From contig NZ_JABBHF010000014.1 in assembly GCF_012910715.1 (NCBI RefSeq), forward strand, positions 1 to 64,000: DNA of 64,000 bases. The letters run 5' to 3'. The translations under genes were made by a program, and so were the position numbers. Numbering within the stretch: the stretch's first letter is position 1; each line of letters starts with the position of its first letter. Positions 39,436 through 48,312 of the stretch are shown one piece after another. The stretch is from Flavivirga algicola (lineage in GTDB: Bacteria > Bacteroidota > Bacteroidia > Flavobacteriales > Flavobacteriaceae). Below the pieces are notes generated by a model, which had not been told where the DNA came from, did no database searches, and saw only the letters and a list, made by a program, of their open reading frames with translations.

Positions 39436-41256
39436 ATGAAACGATTCTTTTTCTCTATTTTAAGTTTAAGTCTGTTCGTGTCTTGTAACAGTTCAAAAAA
39501 CATAACTACACAAAAAACACCTGCTGTACCAACAACACCTAACCAAACTTCGCAAGCATTCAATACGTATTGGCAACAGCATGTAGACTATAAAATGGAA
39601 ATTGATATGGATGTAAATACCTATCAATATAAAGGGAATCAAACCTTAGTATATACCAATAACTCACCCGATGTTTTAAATCGGGTATATTATCATTTAT
39701 ACTTTAATGCTTTTCAGCCAGGTAGCGAAATGGATGTACGCTCGCGTACCATAGCAGATCCAGACTCAAGGGTAGGGGACAGAATTAGCAAATTAAAACC
39801 TGATGAAATAGGCTTTATAAAAGTAAAGTCGTTAAAACAAAACGGTACTGCTTTAAAATACGAAACCGTTGGTACGGTTCTAGAAGTAGACCTCGCTAAA
39901 CCCGTACAACCAGGAGAGCGTGTTACTTTTAAAATGGTTTTTGATGCACAAGTTCCTGTTCAAATACGCCGTTCTGGAAGAAACAGTAAAGAGGGGGTGG
40001 CTTTATCTATGACCCAGTGGTATCCAAAATTAGCTGAATATGATTTTGAAGGCTGGCACGCTGACCCTTATATTGGACGTGAGTTTCATGGGGTTTGGGG
40101 AGACTTTGATGTTAAATTAAATATTGATGAAAATTATGTAGTAGGGGGGACTGGTTACCTACAAAACCCTAACGCCACAGCCAGTAATGGTAAAATAACG
40201 TGGCACTATAAGGCGCCTAAAGTACACGATTTCACCTGGGCTGCAGACCCAGATTATATTCACGACACACTACAAGTTCCTGATGGTCCGTTGTTACACT
40301 TCTACTATAAAAACACTTTAGATGCTAAAAAGAAGGAAAGCTGGAAAAAACTACAGCCTAAAACCGTAGCGCTTATGCAATATTTTAGTAAACATATTGG
40401 CAAATACCCTTATAAGCAATATTCTGTTATACAAGGGGGTGATGGCGGTATGGAATACGCTATGTGTACTTTAATTACCGGAAATCGTAGCTATGGGAGT
40501 TTAGTTGGTGTTACAGCTCACGAAATGGCACACACATGGTTTCAATTCTTATTGGCTACCAATGAGGCAAAACACGAATGGATGGATGAAGGCTTTACGA
40601 CTTACATAAGTGAATTGGCCGAAAATGAAATCATGAACCATAAAAAAAAGAACCCGCTTGCCAGTTCTTATGGAAATTATATATACCTGGCCAAATCTGG
40701 AAAAGAACAACCGCTTACTACGCATGCAGACCGTTATCATTATAATCAGGCTTACGGTATTTCGGCATACAGTAAAGGAGCCGTATTTTTGGCGCAACTG
40801 GGTTATATTATTGGTGAAAACAACCTTAAAAAGACCATCAAGAAATACTTTAACGATTTTGCATTCAAACATCCAACACCTAATAGTATCATCCGTTCTG
40901 CCGAAAAAGTTTCTGGTCTCGAACTGGATTGGTATTTAATGGATTTTGCACAAACCACCAATAGTATTGACTATGGTGTTAAAAACATAGAAGATAAAAC
41001 CATCACTTTAGAACGTATCGGTTTAATGCCTATGCCTATAGATGTCGCTGTGACATATTTAGATGGGACAACCGAAGACTTCTACATTCCGCTGCAAATG
41101 ATGCGTGGCGAAAAACCAACCTCGGCCACTTTAAAAGCAGATTGGGCCTGGGCATACCCAATTTACACCTTCGAAGTCTCCAAGGCTGTTAAAAGTGTTC
41201 AAATAGATCCAAAGGGGATGATGGCAGATGTGGATAAAAAGAATAACTCCAAATAG
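39436..41256 (+). CDS. M1-family metallopeptidase (aminopeptidase N-like), lipoprotein
   Basis: This is a zinc aminopeptidase. The signal peptide MKRFFFSILSLSLFVSCNSS has a lipobox cysteine. The N-terminal beta-domain starts near residue 50. The active site is HEMAHTWFQ (HExxH at 362-366), with the third ligand in EWMDEGFTTY (E about 385). The exopeptidase signature is GGMEYAM (about 335-341). At 606 aa it is the short form lacking the C-terminal helical superdomain. It stands as a single gene between two terminator-bounded units. Confidence 0.93.
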   Translation: MKRFFFSILSLSLFVSCNSSKNITTQKTPAVPTTPNQTSQAFNTYWQQHVDYKMEIDMDVNTYQYKGNQTLVYTNNSPDVLNRVYYHLYFNAFQPGSEMDVRSRTIADPDSRVGDRISKLKPDEIGFIKVKSLKQNGTALKYETVGTVLEVDLAKPVQPGERVTFKMVFDAQVPVQIRRSGRNSKEGVALSMTQWYPKLAEYDFEGWHADPYIGREFHGVWGDFDVKLNIDENYVVGGTGYLQNPNATASNGKITWHYKAPKVHDFTWAADPDYIHDTLQVPDGPLLHFYYKNTLDAKKKESWKKLQPKTVALMQYFSKHIGKYPYKQYSVIQGGDGGMEYAMCTLITGNRSYGSLVGVTAHEMAHTWFQFLLATNEAKHEWMDEGFTTYISELAENEIMNHKKKNPLASSYGNYIYLAKSGKEQPLTTHADRYHYNQAYGISAYSKGAVFLAQLGYIIGENNLKKTIKKYFNDFAFKHPTPNSIIRSAEKVSGLELDWYLMDFAQTTNSIDYGVKNIEDKTITLERIGLMPMPIDVAVTYLDGTTEDFYIPLQMMRGEKPTSATLKADWAWAYPIYTFEVSKAVKSVQIDPKGMMADVDKKNNSK

Positions 41257-41272
41257 GTTTTAGTAATAAAAC

Positions 41273-41695
41273 ATGAAAAAATATATTGAAGTATCTCAAG
41301 AGGCTGGCATGGAATTTTACCAAAAATTTCATCAAAAGGGAAAAATTGTTATGCTCAATTTATTAAAATTTAGAAAAATAGCAGATTATTCCGAATTAAA
41401 AGCGATAGCACCCGAAAAAGAAATTTCGGGGGAAGAAGCCTACAAATTTTACATGGCACATACATTGCCTTTTTTAGAAAAAGCAGGAAGTAAAGTGCTG
41501 TTTTATGGTGAAAGTGGGAGCTTTGTTATTGGCCCAACAGACGAAAAATGGGATATGGTATTATTAGTAGAACATGCGTCTGTATCTAAGTTTATGGAAT
41601 TTGCCCAAAACGAAGCCTATTTAAAATATGCTGGACATAGAACGGCTTCTTTAGAGGATTCCAGATTGCTTCCCATTACTCAACTTAATATATGA
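41273..41695 (+). CDS. DUF1330-like protein, 140 aa
   Basis: The protein has a dimeric alpha/beta-barrel look. It contains VMLNLLKFRKIADYSE, EISGEEAYKFYMAHTLPFLEKAGSKVLFYG and WDMVLLVEHASVSKFMEFAQNEAYLKYAGHRTASLEDSRLLPI, which is the DUF1330 pattern (MLNLL.F...A.Y, G...Y..Y......P.....G, Y...R..AL.DS). Function is unknown. The gene starts 17 bases after the M1 peptidase stop and is followed by a Crp/Fnr regulator gene 10 bases later. Confidence 0.82.
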   Translation: MKKYIEVSQEAGMEFYQKFHQKGKIVMLNLLKFRKIADYSELKAIAPEKEISGEEAYKFYMAHTLPFLEKAGSKVLFYGESGSFVIGPTDEKWDMVLLVEHASVSKFMEFAQNEAYLKYAGHRTASLEDSRLLPITQLNI

Positions 41696-41704
41696 AATAT
41701 ATAA

Positions 41705-42268
41705 ATGACCCATCCTCTTAGGCAACATATTGAAGAAATAATCAGTCTTACTGATGAGGAATTTGAATTTGTCTTAAGTCATTTTAAACCCATTAAAAAA
41801 CGGAAGCACCAGTATATTGTTCAAGAAGGGGAAGTCGTTAATAAAGAGTTTTGGATTATAAAAGGATGTTTAAAAAGCTATTTTGTCGATGATAACGGTA
41901 AAGAACACATCCTCCAATTTGGCATGGAAAACTGGTGGATTACAGATTACGAATCTTTTGTAAAACAAACTGAATCTAAAACCTATATCGACTGTATTGA
42001 AGACAGTGAGTTGTTGTATATTTCTTTTGAAAACAGAGATAAACTAACATCTCAAATGCACAAAATGGAACGTTTTTGGGCTAAAAAGAGTAAAATAGGC
42101 CGCATTGCACTTCAAAACAGGATTTTATCATTGCTAAAAAACTCCACCAAAGAGCAATATGATCTATTGCTTGAACAATATCCAAAACTTTTTCAACGCG
42201 TTCCTAAAAAAATGATTGCGGCTTACCTAGGCGTTTCTAGAGAAACACTCAGTAGATTAAATTCCTAA
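41705..42268 (+). CDS. Crp/Fnr-family transcriptional regulator
   Basis: An N-terminal cyclic-nucleotide-binding-like beta-barrel (about residues 25-120, KHQYIVQEGEVVNKEFWIIKGCLKSYFVDDNGKEHILQFGMENWW) is followed by a linker helix and a C-terminal winged-helix (FQRVPKKMIAAYLGVSRETLSRL). It lacks the Fe-S cysteines of Fnr. The barrel motif is short of the cAMP Arg/Ser pattern. Its ligand is unknown. A perfect palindrome (42291-42306) between this gene and the tautomerase operon is its likely binding site. Confidence 0.88.
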   Translation: MTHPLRQHIEEIISLTDEEFEFVLSHFKPIKKRKHQYIVQEGEVVNKEFWIIKGCLKSYFVDDNGKEHILQFGMENWWITDYESFVKQTESKTYIDCIEDSELLYISFENRDKLTSQMHKMERFWAKKSKIGRIALQNRILSLLKNSTKEQYDLLLEQYPKLFQRVPKKMIAAYLGVSRETLSRLNS

Positions 42269-42290
42269 ACTTTTTATTTTTATTTCCTAA

Positions 42291-42306
42291 TGTGATATAT
42301 ATCACT
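42291..42306. promoter_or_regulatory. Crp/Fnr-type operator
   Basis: TGTGATATATATCACT contains the perfect 14-bp palindrome GTGATATATATCAC, with the TGTGA-N6-TCAC layout of Crp-family sites. It lies 80 bases upstream of the tautomerase gene and 22 bases past the regulator's stop. Confidence 0.8.
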
Positions 42307-42385
42307 TTAAAGAAGTGACATAGCTCCTTCGTAGTGTTCCCACCACTTAGCACCTTTGTACGGTAATTAATTTAATAAAAAAATT

Positions 42386-42580
42386 ATGCCATACATTAAC
42401 ATTAGAGTTACCGACGAACAGGTAACCCAAGAACAAAAACGACAATTAATAGCAGGTGCTACACAACTTGTTGTCGATGTACTCCACAAGAACCCAAAAA
42501 CAACACATGTTGTTATTGACGAAGTCCCAGTTGAAAATTGGGGCGTAAACGGACAACAATATTTAGGAACTAAAAAATAA
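42386..42580 (+). CDS. 4-oxalocrotonate tautomerase-family enzyme, 64 aa
   Basis: A small tautomerase. After removal of Met the N-terminal Pro (MPYINIRVTDEQVT) is the catalytic base. The VVIDEVPVENWGVNGQQYL end is typical of 4-OT family members. Monomers form hexamers in characterised relatives. The gene is cotranscribed with an SDR oxidoreductase 5 bases downstream and an NTF2-fold protein. The operon has an upstream Crp/Fnr-type palindrome. The ring or keto substrate is unknown. Confidence 0.9.
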   Translation: MPYINIRVTDEQVTQEQKRQLIAGATQLVVDVLHKNPKTTHVVIDEVPVENWGVNGQQYLGTKK

Positions 42581-42585
42581 AAACT

Positions 42586-43329
42586 ATGGAAAATAAAACA
42601 GTAATTATTACAGGGGCATCAACAGGGATTGGTAAGGAAATTGCCAAGTATTTTATAGCTCGAAAAAGCAATGTGGTAATGAATTCTTCAAATGAAGAAA
42701 ATTTAATAAAGGCCTACGAAGATCTTGGTTCTCCTTTTAACGCAACCTATTTAGCCGGAGATATTAGCAAACAAGGAACAGGAGAGAAGCTAGTTGCTCT
42801 GGCTTTAGAAAAATTTAATTCAATAGATGTTTTAATCAACAATGCGGGTGTGTTTTCTCCGAAGCCATTTTTAGATGTTGAAGAAAAAGATTTAGATCGT
42901 TATTGGAATATTAACTTAAAAGGGACATATTTTACGTCGCAAGCTGTTATTCCTCACATGATAAAACAACGAAATGGTTCTATAATAAATATAGGAACCG
43001 TTTTAGTTGACCACGCCATAGATGGCTTTCCTGCAACTGCACCTTTAACAAGCAAAGGAGCTATTCATGCTTTAACAAAGCAATTGGCAGCAGAGTTTGG
43101 AAAAAATAATATCAAAGTCAATACCATAGCACCAGGTATTATAAGAAGTCCGTTGCAAGGAAAAATTGGTATTGAAGATGCCGATAGTTTGGCTGGACTC
43201 CATTTACTCAATAGAATTGGAGAGACCAATGACATTGCTGAAGCTGCTTATTACTTAGCAACATCAAATTTTGTAACAGGAGAAACGATTAATGTGGCAG
43301 GTGGTCATACCGTTGGACATGCCATTTAA
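42586..43329 (+). CDS. Short-chain dehydrogenase/reductase (SDR), 247 aa
   Basis: A classical NAD(P)-dependent SDR. The cofactor motif is ITGASTGIGKEI (TGxxxGxG), the NNAG motif is VLINNAGVF, and the downstream region has PLTSKGAIHALTKQLAAEFGKNNIKVNTIAPGIIRS. At the usual YxxxK position the sequence reads LTSKGA, so the catalytic tyrosine is replaced (T-S-K). The Lys is retained, which makes the usual activity doubtful. It lies in an operon with a tautomerase and an NTF2-fold protein. Confidence 0.88.
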   Translation: MENKTVIITGASTGIGKEIAKYFIARKSNVVMNSSNEENLIKAYEDLGSPFNATYLAGDISKQGTGEKLVALALEKFNSIDVLINNAGVFSPKPFLDVEEKDLDRYWNINLKGTYFTSQAVIPHMIKQRNGSIINIGTVLVDHAIDGFPATAPLTSKGAIHALTKQLAAEFGKNNIKVNTIAPGIIRSPLQGKIGIEDADSLAGLHLLNRIGETNDIAEAAYYLATSNFVTGETINVAGGHTVGHAI

Positions 43330-43341
43330 AAAGAAAAAATT

Positions 43342-43710
43342 ATGTATAAAGAACATACAAAAGAAATCGAAGGTTTAATTACCAATTACTTTGAGGGGAT
43401 TTATTATGGAGATGTTACCAAACTGGAATCCTGTTTTCATGAAAACGCCTATCTCTACGGAGATATTAATGGTACAGATTATTTAAAAAGTGTAACGGAA
43501 TACCTTGAAGGTGTTAAAAACAGACAAAGCCCTAAAGATTTAAACGAACCTTTAAAAATGAAAATTATAGGCATAGAGGTTATGGGTAAAATTGCCATGG
43601 CAAAATTACATGTACCCATGCTGGGCTATAATTATTATGACTATGTATCTCTAGCTAACATTAAAGGTGAATGGAAAATCGTAAATAAGATCTTTACACA
43701 CATAAATTGA
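43342..43710 (+). CDS. NTF2-fold (putative lumazine-binding/SnoaL-like) protein, 122 aa
   Basis: The pattern EIEGLITNYFEGIYYGDVTKLESCFHENAYLYG, LKMKIIGIEVMGKIAMAKLHVP, YDYVSLANIKGEWKIVNKIF fits the Lumazine_bd_2/NTF2-like family. These small cone-fold proteins often accompany oxidoreductases. The gene starts 12 bases after the SDR stop and ends the three-gene operon. Catalytic residues cannot be assigned. Confidence 0.82.
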   Translation: MYKEHTKEIEGLITNYFEGIYYGDVTKLESCFHENAYLYGDINGTDYLKSVTEYLEGVKNRQSPKDLNEPLKMKIIGIEVMGKIAMAKLHVPMLGYNYYDYVSLANIKGEWKIVNKIFTHIN

Positions 43711-43755
43711 TAGCTGAAATTGAAGTAAAAAGTAGAAACCTATATACTTTAATAT

Positions 43756-43915
43756 GAACTCATCTTGACTTTTTGTTTTTAACCGAAAATGAGTTGAAAT
43801 CTAACCAGATGAGGCACTTTTTAAAGCTCATAGCAGCGCTACGGACAAAAAAAGTAACGAAATATGGGTGAATTTCAGCCATTTTTTAGGAAATAGAAAA
43901 AGTCAAGATGAGTTC
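43756..43915. mobile_element. MITE-like element with 19-bp perfect terminal inverted repeats
   Basis: GAACTCATCTTGACTTTTT (43756-43774) and its exact complement at 43897-43915 bound a 160-bp segment with no ORF. The interior contains a long imperfect symmetry (ACCGAAAATGAGTTGAAATC and TAACGAAATATGGGTG). AATAT occurs directly left of the element and 3 bases right of it, so a target duplication is possible but not proven. It may be a non-autonomous transposon or a structured RNA. Confidence 0.65.
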
Positions 43916-44109
43916 TCGAATATGGGCTGTTATACCTAAGAATAATGATAGTATTAAAGTAAGAGGATGTCCATGCTTATATTAATTGGAAAATGAATAA
44001 CTTATCTTGCATAGTAAGTTTATTTTAATCGATTCAAACCAATTGATTTCTTATTGGTTTATAAGTAAATTAAATTTCGTATTTTTAATTTACTTATAAA
44101 CCTAAACAG

Positions 44110-44676
44110 GTGAAAAAACACCCCCTTATCATCATAGCTTTAATGTGTATCACATTTGCCAGTGCGCAAACCATCCATTACGGTAATCGCTCTACAACTG
44201 GTTATATAAAAACTGGGGGGACTGTTCCTAGTAAAAATCGTTCCGTAACAGGATATCCTCAAGGACCTGGTACTATTCAAAATGACGATCGAAATATTAT
44301 TGGTTATATTACAGACAAAGGCATTGTTCAAAATAGTAGTAGAAACACTATTGGTTACATTACAGATAATGGGGTCATTCAAAATAATAGTAGACGCACT
44401 GTTGGTTATATTAAAAGTAATGTGACTATTCAAAATAGTGATGTAATTATTGCTGGTTACATAACTGATTATATGATTATTCAAAATAATAGCAGAAGTA
44501 CCATTGGTTATCTTAAAAAAGATGGTACCGTACAAAACAGTAGTAGAAGCACTATTGGTTATATTAAAGATGATGGAGTCATTCTAGATAATAGCAGAAG
44601 TATTATTGGCTATGCCAAAGGCATTAAAAAAGAATGGGCCGTCGTTACTTTTTTCTTTTTTGAGTTTAACAGCTAG
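44110..44676 (+). CDS. 5-fold beta-flower-type repeat protein, exported
   Basis: A GTG start begins MKKHPLIIIALMCITFASAQ, a signal peptide. The rest is about nine copies of a 17-residue unit (51 bases) with the pattern N-x-S-R-x-x-I-G-Y-I-x-x-x-G-x-I-Q. Examples are NSSRNTIGYITDNGVIQ and NNSRSTIGYLKKDGTVQ. This is the repeat called 5-fold beta-flower in Bacteroidota. Its function is unknown. Repeat 6 (NSDVIIAGYITDYMIIQ) is degenerate. It stands alone between a MITE-like element and a bidirectional terminator. Confidence 0.8.
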   Translation: MKKHPLIIIALMCITFASAQTIHYGNRSTTGYIKTGGTVPSKNRSVTGYPQGPGTIQNDDRNIIGYITDKGIVQNSSRNTIGYITDNGVIQNNSRRTVGYIKSNVTIQNSDVIIAGYITDYMIIQNNSRSTIGYLKKDGTVQNSSRSTIGYIKDDGVILDNSRSIIGYAKGIKKEWAVVTFFFFEFNS

Positions 44677-44686
44677 TGTTTGCCAA

Positions 44687-44736
44687 AAACAAGATTGCTG
44701 AAAAAGTGAAAAATTTCACGATAACATTTCTTGTTT
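44687..44736. terminator. Bidirectional terminator between convergent genes
   Basis: AAACAAGA (44687-44694) pairs with TCTTGTTT (44729-44736), and an inner GTGAAA pairs with TTTCAC. It lies between the stop of the beta-flower gene and the stop of the aspartoacylase-like gene, which face each other. Confidence 0.65.
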
Positions 44737-44745
44737 GAGAAAAGC

Positions 44746-45936
44746 CTAATACCAAGGCTCTTTTTTATACATCATGGTTTTTGCAACGCGTTCTCGATTA
44801 TTAAGCCTTAAATGCGTTCTTGTAATTTGTCTATTTCTGTAACCTAATAAGTGAAAAAACGATTTGACAAAAAACTTAGCCACTTTTAAATTGACTTGTA
44901 AACTGCCTTCGTCTTTATCTAACCATGTAACACCTGGTAACGCGACTAATAAGCTATCAAACCTTATACGCCTTAAAAGTATTGATAGTTTTAAATAGAA
45001 CGGCCTTATACGCCTTATAATAAAAAATCCTTCAGATCCTTTGGTTTGGTATAAAGGCATAAAAATACGTCCCTGGTGCTTTGCCCTTAATTCCTTGTTA
45101 TTACTTATAGCTATAGGAACCCCTTTATTAATGGCTTGAAAGCTTTTAAAACCATTTATCATAGTAAAGGTTTCGCTAGGTTGTATCTTATGAAGATAAA
45201 TAACTTCAAAAACATCTACAATACTGGCCGATTGCGTTAGCAATTGTTTATAGTGATCTAAAAAATTGCTTACCTGATCTGTCTTCATAATACCAGAAAA
45301 GACTAAAGCCAAATAGATAAATGCTTTATTATTTGTGATAGAACTTAAATCGTTATGCTGTCCAGATTCAAAACCCATAGACACATAACCCAATTCATTT
45401 ATATAGCTTAATAACGGACCATTTAAATACTCCTCAATACCAAGTACTATAGGTAAGGGAAACTGTTTGGAGAACTTTCGGTTTATTAGCGCATCATTTA
45501 TGGTAATAAAAGGCAACGTTTTACTTGACGTTGTATGTAAATCTATAAAATAAAATGGCGGGTTTTCTATTTCTAAAATAGTATTTATAATACTTAAAAT
45601 CTCTAATAACTCTGTTTCTTCATCATTTAAAACGTTCTTTTTTTCAATGGTTTCAATGCGAGATTTAGTCCAAAGTCGATTTAAATCTTCATCAATATAC
45701 CTCTGGTTTAATTTCAGGGCTTTTAAGTTGCCCGAAATACCATAAACAGTACCTTTTACTTGTAACGGATTAATCGTTTCTAAGACGTCTTTTAAAGCAA
45801 AAGCCCCAGCGGTTTCATTACCATGAATACCACCAAAAAACACCATGGTCGATCCTGGTTTGGATCCTTCAATTTTGCCAAGTATTCTACTTACAACAAT
45901 TCTTGTATCTCGTGCTTTACTATATACATCTATCAT
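44746..45936 (-). CDS. Succinylglutamate desuccinylase/aspartoacylase-family zinc hydrolase
   Basis: This is a carboxypeptidase-like zinc hydrolase. The metal site is GGIHGNETAG (HxxE at about 38-41) with a later His in YFIDLHTTSS, and the substrate Arg in DEDLNRLW. It is 396 aa, longer than classical AspA/AstE, and has an extra C-terminal region (FYLKLSILLRRIRFDSLLV, HLLGYRNRQITRTHLRLNNR). Its start is 3 bases from the stop of the glutamate-cysteine ligase/CBS gene, so the two are coupled. Together they may make and trim a glutamyl or related peptide (inference). Confidence 0.85.
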   Translation of the reverse strand: MIDVYSKARDTRIVVSRILGKIEGSKPGSTMVFFGGIHGNETAGAFALKDVLETINPLQVKGTVYGISGNLKALKLNQRYIDEDLNRLWTKSRIETIEKKNVLNDEETELLEILSIINTILEIENPPFYFIDLHTTSSKTLPFITINDALINRKFSKQFPLPIVLGIEEYLNGPLLSYINELGYVSMGFESGQHNDLSSITNNKAFIYLALVFSGIMKTDQVSNFLDHYKQLLTQSASIVDVFEVIYLHKIQPSETFTMINGFKSFQAINKGVPIAISNNKELRAKHQGRIFMPLYQTKGSEGFFIIRRIRPFYLKLSILLRRIRFDSLLVALPGVTWLDKDEGSLQVNLKVAKFFVKSFFHLLGYRNRQITRTHLRLNNRERVAKTMMYKKEPWY

Positions 45937-45939
45937 GCA

Positions 45940-47790
45940 TTAAAAATCGTTTCTTGTTATTAAACCTACCAATTTGTTCTGCTTGACTACGGGTAGGCTC
46001 CCTATATTGTTTTTATCCATTAATTTTTTTGCTATGGCAACAGGTGTGTACTCGTCTGTCGTTATAACATCTGTTTTCATTATTTTATTTACCGCATCGT
46101 TTTGTTGCCTGGGATTTTCTAAATAGGATTTAACATCTGTCCAGCTTATTAAACCAACTAGTTCTCTGCCTCCATTAATAACTGGCATATGGTGAATATT
46201 TTTCCATTTCATGATGTTCAAAACCAATTCAATACTATCTTTTTTGTCGACAGAAAAAATATCAGAGCTCATAATATGCTTTACAACCCGTTGTTTTTTA
46301 AAAGGAATATCATGGCTATCGAATAACTTGCTCCAAGTAGAAACTGGATATCCTTTTTCTTGCTTTTCATACATCTTAGATGTTAATATTTGCATAGCCT
46401 CAAAACGTTTATGGCTTTTTAATAACTGCCTGTAATTTCTAATAAGCCATTCTGAACCCGTATTGGTTTCTATTCTATTTCTAATAATTTTTAAATAACG
46501 CTCAGCATCTTCTGGTGCTATTCCAACGCTATATAATCCTTTATATGCCATAGGCAAAAGTTCATTTAATATTAAATCGTAACTAGAAATGTAAGATCTA
46601 TTCCAATAAAACTGGGTTGCCATACCATATCGGGCTGCATTAAAAAAGTTTGATTTTACATCTTTGAAATCCCATTTTTCATGAATGTTATTATACTTTT
46701 TAGGTTTTCCCAACATAACACCTACCCAAAATGCCATGTTTGCAATTTCGTCAATAACTGTTGGCCCAGAAGGGATGTATCTGTTTTCAATTCTTAAGTT
46801 TGGTTTGCCACCTGTTTTTCCATAACAAACCCGATTCCATGGGTATACGGTGCCATTATGCAAGGCCAATGCCTTTAATCCAGGGGTTTCGTTATTATTT
46901 AGCATATCGACACTATCTTTAATAAAATCGGTAGTAATAAAGCTTCTAAACCTAGAAATATTGTCTTTAAAAATATCTGTTATAGACCCTGTTTGCCATG
47001 TATTGCCAAAACTAACTCTAGACTGTTTTTCATTCAACAAATAAGAATTTGCCCTGGTATCTACACTTTGCGTAAACAAAGCGATTCGGGTTTCACTCCA
47101 AAGTTCTTTTCCAAATAGCAAAGGCGAATTGCTACATACACTCAAAATAGGTCCCGAAATAGCTTGCGCCCAATTATAACTATCTAAAAAAGTTTTCGGA
47201 TTTAATTGTAGATGCATCTGAAAACTGGTATTACAACCTTCTAACATAACAGAATCATGTAATAAGTTTAATTCGTCTGCTCCTTTAATGTGTATATCAA
47301 ATTTTTGCCTTCTTATTCCTTTTATAGCATCGTTTAAAACAGAATACCGTTCAACATTAGTCATACTCTCCTCATTAACATTGTTAATGGAAAGTGATGG
47401 TAAAATGCCCGTCAATATTAGTTTAATATCCTTTTTTGATGCTGCTTTTTTTGCCTTTTTAAATAATGCCTCCAATTGTTTATGCAGCTCTGAGAAGCAA
47501 GTACTTCCCAATGGTAAGGTGTCAGAATTTATCTCAAGATTATAATTGCTTATTTCTGTAGTAAAATGGTTATCATTAATATCTTTTAAAAGCTCTAAGG
47601 ATTTGCTTTCTGGTAAAAATTGATTATTTACCAAGCAAAATTCTTGTTCTGCTCCTATTCTAAAATTAGTATCTTCAATCATCCCTTTTTCAACCATTAA
47701 ATCAAGAGCTTTAATGTCGTTTAGTAAATGATAAATATAATTAGCCCGATCTTTTTTAGTTGTTAGTTTTGTAACATTTAAATCGCCCAT
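45940..47790 (-). CDS. Glutamate-cysteine ligase-like (GCS2) protein with two CBS domains
   Basis: The N-terminal 470 residues form a GCS2-type ligase domain (IGAEQEFCLVNNQFLPES, SCFSELHKQLEALFKKAKKA, ETRIALFTQSVDTR, NGTVYPWNRVCY, NLRIENRYIPSGP). The C-terminal 130 residues carry a CBS pair (VVKHIMSSDIFSV, HMPVINGGRELVGLISWTDV; NKIMKTDVITTDEYTP, GSLPVVKQNKLVGLITRNDF). CBS pairs usually bind adenine nucleotides and regulate the catalytic domain. It precedes the aspartoacylase-like gene with 3 bases between. The product is probably a gamma-glutamyl compound, but the acceptor is unknown. Confidence 0.88.
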   Translation of the reverse strand: MGDLNVTKLTTKKDRANYIYHLLNDIKALDLMVEKGMIEDTNFRIGAEQEFCLVNNQFLPESKSLELLKDINDNHFTTEISNYNLEINSDTLPLGSTCFSELHKQLEALFKKAKKAASKKDIKLILTGILPSLSINNVNEESMTNVERYSVLNDAIKGIRRQKFDIHIKGADELNLLHDSVMLEGCNTSFQMHLQLNPKTFLDSYNWAQAISGPILSVCSNSPLLFGKELWSETRIALFTQSVDTRANSYLLNEKQSRVSFGNTWQTGSITDIFKDNISRFRSFITTDFIKDSVDMLNNNETPGLKALALHNGTVYPWNRVCYGKTGGKPNLRIENRYIPSGPTVIDEIANMAFWVGVMLGKPKKYNNIHEKWDFKDVKSNFFNAARYGMATQFYWNRSYISSYDLILNELLPMAYKGLYSVGIAPEDAERYLKIIRNRIETNTGSEWLIRNYRQLLKSHKRFEAMQILTSKMYEKQEKGYPVSTWSKLFDSHDIPFKKQRVVKHIMSSDIFSVDKKDSIELVLNIMKWKNIHHMPVINGGRELVGLISWTDVKSYLENPRQQNDAVNKIMKTDVITTDEYTPVAIAKKLMDKNNIGSLPVVKQNKLVGLITRNDF

Positions 47791-47879
47791 TGTTATAATA
47801 CTTTAATGTTTATTAAACCATTAAATTACTACGAATCAACGAGTTTAAATATGATTTTTATCATGCATATATATAGCTG

Positions 47880-47909
47880 TTGCCGTGTGAATTCTTATTG
47901 CTACTTTTG
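47880..47909 (+). promoter_or_regulatory. Bacteroidota promoter of rnpA
   Basis: TACTTTTG (47902-47909) matches the TAnnTTTG -7 box. TTG at 47880-47882 lies 19 bases upstream, fitting the -33 element. The rnpA ATG begins 17 bases after the box. Confidence 0.6.
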
Positions 47910-47925
47910 TATTCATACTTAATTT

Positions 47926-48300
47926 ATGTCTACATCATATCCTAAAAAAGAAAAACTAAAAAGTAAAAAGCTTATCGAACAATTGTTTGAAGAAGGACAA
48001 TCTGTTTCTGCTTTTCCTTTGCGTTTGGTTTATCTTCAAACAACGTTTGATGATCAAGTTATAGCTAAAACAGGTGTTTCTGTAAGTAAGCGAAATTTTA
48101 AAACTGCCGTAGATAGAAATCGTATAAAACGATTATTAAGGGAAGCCTACAGGCTAAACAAAGCCGTGTATTTTAACAACATTACAACACAATATGCGTT
48201 TATGATTTTGTACATTGGCAAAGACAAACCAAGCTTAACCCAAGTAGAGTCAAAAATGAAGCACTTGTTTGAAAAATTTTCGAGCAAAATTTCCAAATAA
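47926..48300 (+). CDS. rnpA: Ribonuclease P protein component
   Basis: The protein subunit of RNase P binds the RNA subunit and the pre-tRNA 5' leader. The RNP motif is present: KTGVSVSKRNFKTAVDRNRIKRLLREAYRLNK (residues about 46-77), with the RNR(I)KR(L)RE core. It is 124 aa, normal. It precedes the S41 protease gene by 12 bases; this rnpA-ctpA order is typical of Flavobacteriia. rpmH is not adjacent. Confidence 0.95.
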   Translation: MSTSYPKKEKLKSKKLIEQLFEEGQSVSAFPLRLVYLQTTFDDQVIAKTGVSVSKRNFKTAVDRNRIKRLLREAYRLNKAVYFNNITTQYAFMILYIGKDKPSLTQVESKMKHLFEKFSSKISK

Positions 48301-48312
48301 TATACGTCCACT

